NCBI GenBank assembly: GCA_026214975.1
Contig: CM047805.1
Coordinates: forward strand, 189,295,620 to 189,359,619
Origin: Gentiana macrophylla
Lineage: Eukaryota > Streptophyta > Magnoliopsida > Gentianales > Gentianaceae
Length of the DNA stretch: 64,000 nucleotides
Reading direction: 5' to 3'
The translations under genes and the position numbers were made by a program. Shown piece by piece: positions 22,576 to 32,228 of the stretch (the stretch's first letter is position 1; each line of letters begins with the position of its first letter). Below the pieces are notes generated by a model. That model made no database searches and was not told where the DNA came from. It saw nothing but the letters and a program-made list of their open reading frames with translations.

Positions 22576-24531
22576 ATGAACGAACCTATAATTCTTACTG
22601 ATAGTTCCATCGAGGCGTTGTTTGAATCGGAGCCGGAATTAGAAGGAGAAATCACCACTACCAGGGTCGATACTGAGAGACCTGTTCTTTCTTTTTTTAA
22701 TCCTCCCCCTTCTTCCTCATCTTCTAGGTTTGTCCTTTCCTTAAAGCTTTTATGGCTCAAATCACAGTGACGCCATGGCATTGATACCAAAATAACTCCC
22801 ACAGATTTGACCCGCATCTGTAAACAATACAACCTAACAAATCCACTTTTCAAACCCATTATCCCGGCCCCCGGCGTTTATGCCTATCAAGCTCCGGCAG
22901 GGTACTGCGCCGTGTACAGGGAGCAGCTTTTATGCGGTTTACGATTCCCTATCTGCCCAGCCATTTTATCTGTCCTGGAGCATTACAACCTAGTATCGCC
23001 TGGATCGTGCCCAACGGGATAAGGGCAATAGTGGGTTTTGCCATTTGGTGTAGATGTGCTCGCATCCCTTCAAAGTTCAAACATTTCGACTGTTCTTTCA
23101 ACGCAAACAAGTGCCTGGGCAGGCTGGGTACTACTGCTTCCCTCGCCGGGGGGATTTCATGCCTGACGTTCAATTTACGGAGCCGGGAGATACCTCATAC
23201 AAAGGTTGGAAGACCAGATTCTTCTTCATATGTCCGGAGGTGGCCCGAAACCTAGGCAGGTGGAACTCCTCTGACCTGGACAGCGATCCGCGACCAACTG
23301 ACGTGGATCAGAAACTGCTAGACGACATTCGCAAAAGTGGGGTTTATATCGAGAGAAAAAAATATTCTTCGAGTTGATTCTCGCCGCCTAGCTTGCTCAT
23401 CAAGGGGCCCTAACCCCTACAAGGAGTTAACCAAGGAAGAGTACAAGATGTGTAGGACTTTAAAGTCTGCTCTTTATCGTATTTTGCTATTTGTAAAACA
23501 TCCTCTAACATTTCTTATTATTTACATTGGCGTGTCTTCCTTTGGCGATCTCTTGGAGGCGTGAATGATGAAGCGGTTCCTTCATTAACGCCGACGAACC
23601 TATCCAGGAGCCTGAGCAAATAGAGCACATACAACCGGAGCCTCTCCGAGCTGCTGGGACCGCCCCGACTTTCACCTCACCCATCTCCTATCCGAGCAAA
23701 CAGACGACTCATCCGGGGAAGCGGGAGAGGATAGATGTGGATGAAGATCGTGAGACCGAGAGGATGCGATCGAGCCTAGCCGAAAGAAGAAGATAGCCTC
23801 TTCTTCCGCTTTCGGAAGGGTCGATCTAAGAAAAGGAAGGCTGGTCGATGCACCATAGAAAACATTGAGGACTCTCCCGGAGCGAACTTCCCCAGGCACA
23901 ACCGGTTATACGAGCCGCCGGACTCAGACCTCGCCGCCGTGGTAAGCTCGTGTACATATGTCGATCTTTCTTGTTTGTTTTTCTTCCTCTTGACTTTTTA
24001 TTTGTCCTTGCGGGGAGCTCGGGTCGGTCGTGAGTTCTGGATCGCTTTGCCGAGTCGGCGGCAAGCAAGGAGGCTCTACAGGAACAATTGAGGAGCTCCG
24101 AGCGAGTCGGGAAAGCACAGAGAAGCCTCAAGACTAAGGACCAGGAGATTGCAGCTCTGAAGAAGGAACTGGTCGAGACTAGGACCAAGTGCACTGCTGA
24201 GCTCCAGGCCAAGCACGATGAGTATGTAGCGGAGAACTCTGAGCTCGGGCAGGCGCTGGCCAAGGTCCGGGCTGAACTAGCTACTCTGGAAGCTTCTCTT
24301 CCTGCTCGGGATGCCCGAGTTGTGCATGAGTATAAGTCCTCCGATCATCTAGCCGGAGCACTGAAGGTCTTGCTGAACCCTGTCATGCAACATGGGTATA
24401 CAATGGGTGTGGACGAGGCAAAACAACAGCCGCTTCTGAGTGGTTCTTTCTGCACTTCCTCATTACCGCTCTGTGTACAAAGAAGCAGGCAGTCGATCTA
24501 TGACGATCGTTTGAGAGAGTTCAGGCGGTGA
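22576..24531 (+). pseudogene. Antisense extra ORF of Tat element (Transposase_28-like plus coiled coil)
   Basis: A plus-strand gene inside the minus-strand element. It starts 'MNEPIILTDSSIEALFESE', a short acidic leader, and may splice at 22728 (CTTCTAG|GTTTGT). The block from 22807 to about 23380 matches the domain found in many plant 'gypsy-type transposon' proteins (PF04195-like): 'PAGYCAVYREQLLCGLRFP', 'SVLEHYN', 'PNGIRAIVGFAIWCR', 'KGWKTRFFFI'. That block needs at least two frame changes, near 23000 and 23080. A later open part (24088-24531) is a strong Lys/Glu/Leu coiled coil ('EIAALKKELVETRTK', 'AKVRAELATLEASL'). The protein's role is unknown. Frame breaks show this copy is not functional, unless some are sequencing errors. 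Confidence 0.75.
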
Positions 24532-24900
24532 AGACATCGGGTCAAAGTATGCCGACGTCCGTCCCGCTTCTCAAAGTCTTTGGTCCAAACCCATCTTCGC
24601 GTCGAGCAGCTTCAAGGACCCAGCACTGATTGTTTCCGCACTTGATTGTTTATCCTTGTTATCGCTTTTTTGTTTGAAAACTTTGAAACTTTTTGTTATC
24701 CAAGTTTCTGTACTTTATTTCATACTTTATGGTGCCCTGCCCACTGTATTTTGTACTTTGAATTTACTTGGTTTATTTTGTGCTTAGTTCTTCGCATTCT
24801 GCCTTATAGATGTCCCCTATTTCCCCCCAGTATGGCATGCATTACCGATAGTTAGGATGACATACTAAGCCTTGATTAAATTCGCCCGACTGCAGGACTT
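24532..24900. other. Spacer within the Tat element, no gene
   Basis: A T-rich stretch after the antisense ORF, probably its 3'UTR. Nothing coding is supported. Confidence 0.5.
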
Positions 24901-25170
24901 AGGAGGTTTGACTTTTGCAAACCTTCTGAGTATAACCTGACTCAGTTAAAGCCCTGTCCTGACTTGAGGACTCGGGAAGCTTGTGGTATTCAAGCTTTCT
25001 GAGTCTGACCTGCAGGACTCAGTTAAATTCCGGCCTGACCTGCAGACTTAGGAGGTTTGACTTTTGCAAACCTTCTGAGTGTGACCTGACTCAGTTAAAA
25101 CCCTGTCCTGACTTGAGGACTCGGGAAGCTTGTGGTATTCAAGCTTTCTGGGTCTGACCTGCAGGACTCA
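24891..25170. repeat. Tandem repeats carrying four stem-loops
   Basis: Two tandem copies of 149 bp, each made of two related half-units of about 73-76 bp. Each half-unit has a hairpin with a 10 bp arm and 7 nt loop: 24901-24927 and 25050-25076 (inner arms AGGTTTG/CAAACCT, loop acttttg), and 24974-25000 and 25123-25149 (inner arms AAGCTTG/CAAGCTT, loop tggtatt). Both arms changed together between the two hairpin types. Short tandem repeats in this place are typical of Tat/Ogre elements. Confidence 0.9.
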
Positions 25171-25449
25171 GTTAATAAAAAATAATCACAGTACACATCA
25201 TAATACTTTATAACATGAAAGAATCATATATTTTATTAAAACTCAAAGGTGTTTGATAACACTTTATTGAAAAAGACAACATAAAATGAAAAGATAGAAT
25301 CAAGCCTGGATTCATCTCAGGCATAAAACTTCCTAAGGTTGCTAGCATTCCAGCTTCTCGGTATGGTCTGTCCGCTGACGTCAGCTAGCTGGTAAGCACC
25401 TTTGCCATGAACCTTTACTACCCTGTACGGACCTTCCCGCTTTGGGTTA

Positions 25450-26060
25450 AGCTTCCCTGGGAATTTGCTTGTCGACCTCGCTTTTCCTCAATACCAAGTC
25501 TCCTTCCTGGCGTATGAATGCTTCACTTTAGAGTTGTAATATTGGGATATCTTCGCTTATATTTTGCCATCCGGATGTAGGCTACTTCCTAGCCTCTTCC
25601 AAGTTATCCTTGGCATGTCTAAGCTCGGTATCCTGGTCGATGCTTGCATGTAGCTCGACCCTCGGAGAAGGAAGCCCTACTTCACCGGAATGACCGCTTT
25701 CACAACCATAAGCTAAGGCAAAGGGAGTTTCCCAAGAGAGCCGAATTTGGAGTCGCTCAGATATGACCAAAGGACGTTAGGCAAATGCTCGACCCATGCT
25801 TGTCCTCTTCTTCCAACCTCTTTTTCAACCCAACCTTGAGCCGCCTGCTTGTTTGCTCCACCTGCCATTGGCTCGAGGGTACCCGACAGAGGTGAAATGC
25901 CGGACTATGCCCACCGCACACCATGACTTGACCGCCTCTATCTTCAAATTATGCTCCATTGTCCGACACTAGGATCTTGGGTATTCCAAAACGACCAGAT
26001 AATATTCTTCCATAAAAATTTCTGTATTGCTTTCCCGTGATGGTGGTTGGTAAGGTGATC
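25450..26060 (-). pseudogene. Tat integrase fragment
   Basis: Minus-strand translation gives the integrase core end ('GRFGIPKILVSDNG') near 25965 and, after frame breaks, the conserved 'ETPFALAYG', 'VGLPSPRVE' and 'LEEAR' near 25590-25760. This is the C-terminal half of integrase. The zinc-binding N-terminus is missing. Several frameshifts are present. Confidence 0.8.
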
Positions 26061-26074
26061 ATGCCCACGGGGTG

Positions 26075-26270
26075 AATCGTGGCCCTGCAAACCCGAATAA
26101 GCGGGGGACGATACAAAGCTAGCTCTGATCCTTTAACTTCATGGATTGAAACACATTGTAGTACAAAGACATTGATCGCACTTCCATTGTCTACACAAAA
26201 TGCGCTTCACCGTATGTTTGTTGATTACCGCTCGATAACCAAACCCTCATTATTGTCGATTGAGGGAGGA
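26075..26270 (-). pseudogene. Tat protease fragment
   Basis: Minus-strand translation includes 'RVLVDNGSAINVLFYNVF', with the aspartic protease active site D-N-G-S-A. It runs straight into integrase sequence at about 26060-26080, so the intervening reverse transcriptase and RNase H are deleted. Confidence 0.75.
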
Positions 26271-26339
26271 AGAGGATCACGAGGGCCATAAACGACCTCC
26301 CTCGACAACCTTTGTCTCTTTCCGAGTCGGTGTTAGTCA

Positions 26340-27716
26340 TTACTCGGCTACTACTCGCTTCCTCAGGTCGGGACGGTGTACTCGGACCACCCGAGATGGT
26401 ATTAATGGTGTTGATGGGCGATTATCCGCCGCCCTTCCGGTCCAGGGACGGGTCCTCTCCTTCGCCTCAGTAATCATCTTTTCGGTCATGACCGAAATCT
26501 CTCCGCTTGTATTCCTCCCTTCCCGAGGTTCCGGGTGACGAGATCTATCTATTACTTCATCGAGTTTACCTTCCATAACAAAGAAATGGCGATCTCTCTC
26601 AGAATCCTCTTGCTTTCGCTTCCGAGTCGTGACCAATGTCCTCATGAAACTTACAGATTTGGTTTGATCCCTTTTTCCCGGGGACCCTTCATGGAGGTGG
26701 AGTACGGGCAATGCCTTTCCTCTCGCATTATGGCGAGGACTCGCTCGCGTGATCGATTCAAAGGGATAAAGTCCTCTCTCTTGCAGGCCCCTTTCTTTTC
26801 CGAGTCGGTCGGCTATGGCGCAGCTACTCGGTCCCATACTTGGTTTGCGCTTTCTATCGATCCGCCCTTCCGCTTCTCTTTCTGTGGGCTTCCGACTCCT
26901 CTTTAAACGGTTGGCCTCTTCACCTTGACAAAGTTTATATGCCGATCCATACACTCATCCATAGATTTCGGAAGTCGACCATTGAGCTTTGCATACAACC
27001 TACCTTCTCGCAGACCTGCTACGAAAGAGGTGATCAGGAGGTGTTCATCAGCATTCCCGACCTGCCTAGATTCCTCATTGAATCTTTTCAGTGCATCGCA
27101 AAGACTGCTTTTCTTTTTTTCGACGAATTGTGAGGAGGTACGTGACATTCCTCCTGGAAGGGTTTAATGCGTGACGAAAAGCCTGCAAAAATTTTCTTGC
27201 CAGGGTTTCAAAATTCTCAATAGACCGAGGTGGTAACTTCGAACCACTCACGAGCCCCGCCTGTGAGTAAGGCCGGGAAGGCTTTGCACTTCATCTCCTC
27301 GGTGCACAAATCTAAATTCATGTGCGTTAGATCATCGAAAGAGGTGGTCCCGGGGATCTTTCGTTCCGTCGATGCTTCTAGTTTTGGGATCTTAAATCTC
27401 TCCGGGCGTGGGTAGTTCAAAATCTGCTCGAGAACGGTGATTCGATAGAGAGATCATTCGCTTTCTTTCCCGTGATCCCATCTAGTTCCGCCTGCTGCCT
27501 CCTGGCCTCGAGCCTTACACTGCTGTCAGGTTGCGTTTGAGAGGTAGAGGAGAGAGTTTCTCCTGTCCCCTCTTTATTTGCCGCGTTGTCTTTTGGGTCC
27601 ACGCTTTGTGGAGCTTTTCTTCGCCTTTTTAGGGCCAATCCTAGTACACTTTTGAACGCCGGCACGTCCAAATTACGTAACGCCTCCAGCAAGGCTCTCT
27701 TGGCTTTGTCGGCCAA
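26340..27716 (-). pseudogene. Tat gag, broken in several frames
   Basis: The N-terminus starts at 27716 ('MADKAKRALLEALRNLDVP'). The core gag motif 'FPALLTGGAREWF' with 'IPGTTSFDDLTHMN' lies at 27217-27420, followed by 'SLCDALKRFNEESRQV' and 'EHLLITSFVAGLREG' at 26903-27148. The C-terminal part (26340-26954) is Arg/Lys/Glu-rich, and its former zinc-knuckle region near 26620-26660 is recognisable only by 'FHEDIGHDSE' in another frame. At least three frame breaks. Confidence 0.85.
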
Positions 27717-27862
27717 TGTCTCCTCCGGATTGGTTTGCGGTGGCTACAGTGAGGCAGTGGGGTCTATGTCTCCAGATCTCTAGCCGCCGCGGGTTTGGGT
27801 CCTTTTTCCGGTATTTTTGGTGGTACCATCATTGCTTTCTTGATCAAATCGCAACAAAAGAG

Positions 27863-27882
27863 ACCCTCCTTCTAGCGCCAAT
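27863..27882 (-). other. Primer-binding site of the Tat element
   Basis: Directly after the 5' LTR the minus strand reads ATTGGCGCTAGAAGGAGGG. A TGGCGC-type start is common in plant Ty3/gypsy elements. The matching tRNA was not determined. Confidence 0.65.
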
Positions 27883-28488
27883 TGATGAAGTCGAATAACA
27901 CTTAGGGATCCGAATAACCTCTAAGACGATATAATCAAGAACAGAGATAATGGGGATGGTGATTTTGTGTGATTAAGACTGAGCCTGAGAGTTAGTTTCT
28001 CTCAAGTTGCCTACGTATCCAATAGCTAAATTGGAATCAAGTCATTCGTAGTTCCTTAGGGTTGTTTATATAGGAGGCGTCTCACCCTTTTCTTGTTAAA
28101 CAAGTCGTATAATCCTTAAACCCAAGGATCATCACGTGTTTATCTCTCACAAAAGATAATTATGATTATACTCGAATTATGGGATTTCCTTCCGGTAATC
28201 CAGGATTCTCCTCTAATATAGGCACATGTGTTATTTATCACTTAAGGAAAGAGCCGGTCGGCCTTCGACGGGCTCTCCTCAGGCCACTCGACTGAGTCGC
28301 GCACTTACCTCCAGACTAGACCGAGTGCCATCAGCGGTCGGTAGTCGGGAAGGTCATCAGAGACCTCCTCCCGGGGTAAGGTTTTATCAAAAGTGGCTCC
28401 TCGCCATAAATGCTTCCTTCTTATCTTTCTCTCTCAATCTTGGGGTGTTATAAAGTGACACGTAGTCAGTCTATTTCCACCATCGTCA
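27883..28488 (-). repeat. 5' LTR of the Tat element
   Basis: A 606 bp LTR matching 21639-22248. It carries the same TG/CA ends and differs by small indels and substitutions in the GC-rich part (about 28250-28400). Confidence 0.93.
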
Positions 28489-28620
28489 CCGCTTGAAAGG
28501 CAACCGCCAAAGAGTGAGCGCAAATTAAGGTTGAAGAATGCCGTGGCGGTGGTGGAAGGTGAAGACGCCGGGAGCACGATACAAATGAGAGGAAAAGGTT
28601 AGGGTAATTTCGGCAGGGTA
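28489..28620 (-). other. Possible first exon of an interrupted minus-strand gene
   Basis: This GC-richer segment reads on the minus strand as a pyrimidine-rich leader ending 'CTTTCAAGCGG'. If the Tat element is removed, it continues into TATGTTCTTC at 21638, creating GCG|GTATGTT, a good splice donor. It may therefore be a 5'UTR exon of a gene whose intron now holds the Tat element. No protein was recognised. Confidence 0.3.
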
Positions 28621-28693
28621 TTGTTTTGTTTTGTTTTTTGTTTTTGGTTTTTTTTGTTTTTTGTTTTTTGTTTTTTGTTTTTTTTTTTTTTTG
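28619..28693. repeat. T-rich (TTTTG)n-like tract
   Basis: A run of TTTTGTTTT-type units ending in a T homopolymer. Open frames here on both strands are composition artefacts. Confidence 0.9.
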
Positions 28694-30057
28694 ACGAATA
28701 CGAAAGAAACAGACACATTTTCCTCCAAACCAATCGGATCAATGGAGGTCGGGTTGGGTCGGGAAAATCACTTTTCCCCAAACTAATCGGATCAACGGAG
28801 GTCGGGTCGGAAAAATCGGAAAGTTTTGCTAGCCCTTTGCAAGACACTAGTGTCAGCATGGATTGGGATTATGATTTTTTCAGTAATTTACTAATTTTAT
28901 GGTGGTTCAGGTGTAAGTTTTTGGACCACCAAGTCAGCACTTTTAAAGGGATACTTTGGTAGAAAGTTTTACAGGTAGGATTCCATTGGTGGAAGTTGAA
29001 TTCCTATTGATTGGGCACACCAAGTAGGATTTGGTCCTAGACCATAGTAAAATTTGTGTGATTTTTTTTCCCTTAAAGCCTTGGATGTACTCATATACAT
29101 ATACATATCAATTTACCCGATTAATTTAAAGTTCGATTTGAATCGTGTCTGGCTGCAGAGTCTAACTCATACTCAGCTAAAAACTCTTTCAACATGACGG
29201 CTCATAGAAAAATCGAACCGATGACTTTTGTGGGTAATCTTAAAATTTTTGGGAGTATTCATCAAATTTACCGTTACCCTTAAGGGCACAACAATTTATA
29301 CGTATTTTAAACCTTAATATGGTGCCGTAGATAGATTTTATGGATGGCTTTAAAGGGGCCCTATTTTTTATTTTTTTTTGGAGGTGTGTAAGTTAAGCTT
29401 TCGTTTCGATAAAAAATTTAATAATAAGGTCATCTCCAATGATAGGTTTATTTTTATTTTCTTAAAGTTTAATAAAATGTTTATACCATTGGAGCTTTGA
29501 TGATTGGACGGAGCTTTAGACAAAAGTTTTCTAAATATAGAGTGGTTCAAAGCTTGAAAAAGCTGCAATGTCTGTGTGTTTTTTTTTATTTTTAGTTTGT
29601 GTGTAATAAAAAAAATTATGTATAGTGAGTCCATACTATAAAACTTTATAAAAAATTTATCTTTTACTAAGAAAAAATTTAATATAAGAAAGATTTATAC
29701 GGATATAGTCATAAACCTTTTAAATGCCCTAAGATCATTTTTATCGAACATCGTCATAATTAATCTTAAAATTCAATTAAGAAAAAGAGTGTCTTTAAAC
29801 ACACCACACAAAATTTACTTAGTCATCCAAATTAAAATTCATCTATATATTTTTCTCTTAAAAAATAATTTCTACATTCATTTTCCTAAGTTGATCCAAA
29901 CAATAATGATGATGAATATCATAATTTTTTTTTCTTCCGTTAAATCAAATAATCTAAACTCCCAATCTGCGATCTGATTTGATAGTGACCTTGACTAAGC
30001 ACAGTTTGGGTCTGTGTAGTGGTTTTCATCGGCATCGGCATCAGCATCGGCAATATT
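28694..30057. other. Intergenic; VPS52 promoter side
   Basis: No gene seen. An imperfect 60 bp direct repeat around 28722-28812 has two copies of 'aatcggatcaangg' followed by 'aggtcgggt'. The rest is AT-rich. The last 100 bp are the probable leader of VPS52, with (GGCATC)n-like units at 30031-30052. Confidence 0.6.
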
Positions 30058-30081
30058 ATGTGTAAGAGTCGCCGAGGTTGA
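30058..30081 (+). other. Short upstream ORF before VPS52
   Basis: An ATG at 30058 opens a seven-codon frame (MCKSRRG) that stops 8 nt before the VPS52 ATG. If the transcript starts upstream of 30058, this could lower translation of the main ORF. No transcription start is known. Confidence 0.4.
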
Positions 30082-30089
30082 AACTGTTC

Positions 30090-32228
30090 ATGGCGTCGGA
30101 GGTGGCTTCAGGGAAATCCGAATCGGGTCAGTCATTTAGGGTTGAGGAAGCTGTGTTGGATTTGGAATCATTTGTTGGGGATTTGACTAACTGCGTTGGT
30201 GACGATGATGATGCCAGTGAGGATATATCTCTTGAAGGTCTAGATCAGGAACTAGAAGAATGTAAGGGTGACGAGGTAGTGGCCAATATTCTATCAAAAG
30301 GCACTAAACTGAGAGAGTATACCAAAGGAGTCGAGAGTAATTTACGGCAAGTTGAATTGGACTCCATCGAGGATTACATCAAGGAAAGTGACAATCTGGT
30401 TTCCCTCCATGATCAAATTCGTGACTGTGATATCATCCTTTTGCAAATGGAGTCACTACTCGGTGGATTTCAGGCTGAGATAGGTTCAATAAGTTCAGAT
30501 ATAAAAATTCTTCAGGAGAAGTCTATGGATATGGGACTTAAACTCAAGAATCGAAAGGTCGCAGAATCAAAACTGGCAAAATTTGTTGAAGATATTATAG
30601 TACCACCGAGGATGATAGATATAATTGTAGATGGAGAGGTTAATGAGGAGTATATTAGATCACTAGAGGCATTGAGTAACAAGCTGAAATTTGTTGAAGT
30701 CGATCCTGCTGTCAAAACTTCTAAAGCTTTAAAAGACGTTCAGCCGGAACTGGAAAGACTACGTCAAAAAGCGGTATCAAAGGTCTTCGATTTCATGGTT
30801 CAAAAACTATATGCTCTGCGGAAACCAAAAACGAACATCCAGATTCTTCAACAAAGTGTTCTCTTGAAATACAAGTATGTCATTTCATTCCTCAAAGAAC
30901 ACGGGAAGGAGATATATCTGGAGGTGCGTGCAGCATATATAGACACCATGAACAAGGTACTAAGTGCACATTTCCGTGCTTATATTCAAGCTTTGGAGAA
31001 ATTGCAGCTGGATATAGCAACTTCAAGTGACCTGATTGGCATTGAAGCTAGAAGCAGTAGCCTTTTCTCCAGAGGAAGGGAGCCGTTAAAGAATCGTTCT
31101 GCTGTTTTTGCTTTAGGCGAGAGGATCAACATTCTTAAGGAAATTGAGGAACCTGCATTGATTCCTCATATAGCTGAAGCCAGCTCCAGAAAGTACCCGT
31201 ATGAAGTCCTATTTCGCAGTCTGCATAAGCTCCTTATGGATACTGCAACTTCCGAGTACCTCTTTTGTGGTGATTTCTTTGCAGAAGAAGCTATTTTTTA
31301 TGACATTGTTGCTGGTCCTTTGTCAGTAATTGATGAGCATTTCAACTCTATCCTTACAAATTGTTTTGATGCAATTGGTCTTATGTTGATGATCCGCATA
31401 ATACACCAGCACCAGCTCATAATGTCGCGGCGTAGAATTCCATGTCTGGATTCATACTTGGATAAGGTTAATATTGCATTATGGCCACGCTTCAAGATGG
31501 TATTTGACATGCACATCAACAGCCTACGGAATGCAAATATCAGGAGTTTGTGGGAAGATGATGTTCATCCTCACTATGTTATGAGGCGTTATGCCGAGTT
31601 TACAGCATCACTTATTCATCTTAACGTAGAATATGGAGATGGTCAGCTTGAACTGAACCTCGAAAGACTAAGAATGGCCGTTGACGAGTTGCTTGTAAAG
31701 CTGGCAAATGCATTCCCAAAAGGAAAGAAGCTGCAGACAGTCTTCCTGATAAACAATTATGACATGACAATCTCCATATTGAAGGATGCTGCTGGTCCAG
31801 AAGGTGGGAAAATCCAGAGTTACTTTGAGGACTTGTTGAAGAACAATACTGCTATCTTTGTGGAAGAGCTCCTACTAGAGCATTTTGGTGACCTAATAAG
31901 ATTTGTGAAGACGCGTGCCTCCTCTGAGGAACCATCTGGGTCTGAGAAGGAGGCGATAACAGTTGGGGAAGTGGAGCCCCTGGTGAAGGACTTTGCAAGT
32001 AGATGGAAAGGTGCAATAGAGCTAATGCACAATGATGTGATCACATCATTCAGCAACTTTTTGTGTGGTATGGAGATCTTAAGAGCAGCTTTGACTCAGC
32101 TACTTCTCTATTACACCAGGCTCTCGGACAGCGTAAAGAAGAGTCTTGGAGGGTCTGCCCTCAACAAAGATCTTGTCTCTATCTCTTCCATAATGTATGA
32201 AATCAGGAAATACTCGAGGACTTTTTAG
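30090..32228 (+). CDS. VPS52, subunit of GARP/EARP tethering complexes
   Basis: A single uninterrupted frame of 712 codons from the ATG at 30090. An in-frame TTG upstream at 30078 is not used in plants, and GTTCATGGCG is a fair initiation context. VPS52 is the core coiled-coil subunit that holds VPS51, VPS53 and VPS54 (GARP) or VPS50 (EARP) together, tethering endosome-derived vesicles at the trans-Golgi network; in Arabidopsis the orthologue is POK, needed for pollen tube growth. The start has an acidic stretch ('GDDDDASEDISLEGLDQEL'). A coiled-coil part follows, about residues 75-190 ('VSLHDQIRDCDIILLQME', 'SDIKILQEKSMDMGLKLKN'). Then comes the Vps52 family body, with 'VSKVFDFMVQKLYALRKPK' and 'LKYKYVISFLKEHG' and, near the C-terminus, 'LLLYYTRLSDSVKKSL'. 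The length fits the family (about 700). No stop or frameshift is seen. Confidence 0.96.
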   Translation: MASEVASGKSESGQSFRVEEAVLDLESFVGDLTNCVGDDDDASEDISLEGLDQELEECKGDEVVANILSKGTKLREYTKGVESNLRQVELDSIEDYIKESDNLVSLHDQIRDCDIILLQMESLLGGFQAEIGSISSDIKILQEKSMDMGLKLKNRKVAESKLAKFVEDIIVPPRMIDIIVDGEVNEEYIRSLEALSNKLKFVEVDPAVKTSKALKDVQPELERLRQKAVSKVFDFMVQKLYALRKPKTNIQILQQSVLLKYKYVISFLKEHGKEIYLEVRAAYIDTMNKVLSAHFRAYIQALEKLQLDIATSSDLIGIEARSSSLFSRGREPLKNRSAVFALGERINILKEIEEPALIPHIAEASSRKYPYEVLFRSLHKLLMDTATSEYLFCGDFFAEEAIFYDIVAGPLSVIDEHFNSILTNCFDAIGLMLMIRIIHQHQLIMSRRRIPCLDSYLDKVNIALWPRFKMVFDMHINSLRNANIRSLWEDDVHPHYVMRRYAEFTASLIHLNVEYGDGQLELNLERLRMAVDELLVKLANAFPKGKKLQTVFLINNYDMTISILKDAAGPEGGKIQSYFEDLLKNNTAIFVEELLLEHFGDLIRFVKTRASSEEPSGSEKEAITVGEVEPLVKDFASRWKGAIELMHNDVITSFSNFLCGMEILRAALTQLLLYYTRLSDSVKKSLGGSALNKDLVSISSIMYEIRKYSRTF

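Larger units (their letters stand above)
21639..28488 (-). mobile_element. Tat-type Ty3/gypsy LTR retrotransposon, non-autonomous
   Basis: A 6.85 kb element with two near-identical LTRs (21639-22248 and 27883-28488). It is read on the minus strand: PBS beside the right LTR, then gag, protease, integrase, spacer repeats, an antisense ORF, a polypurine tract and the left (3') LTR. Flanking 5 bp are CCGTT and CCGCT, a duplication with one mismatch. The antisense ORF between pol and the 3' LTR is a feature known for Tat-lineage elements (Retand/Ogre relatives). Reverse transcriptase and RNase H are deleted between protease and integrase, so it could move only with help. Similar LTRs imply fairly recent insertion. 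Confidence 0.9.

Noticed and set aside
24891..25170. CRISPR-like spaced repeats
   Set aside because: Only two 149 bp copies with related halves, inside a plant retrotransposon; no CRISPR context.
25582..25770. Independent small host gene
   Set aside because: Motifs ETPFALAYG and VGLPSPRVE place it in the integrase of the Tat element.
28525..28962. Lys-rich and Phe-rich frames around the T-rich tract
   Set aside because: Composition of the TTTTG repeat; both strands open.
30078..30089. VPS52 start at an upstream in-frame codon
   Set aside because: The codon at 30078 is TTG; the first ATG in frame is 30090.
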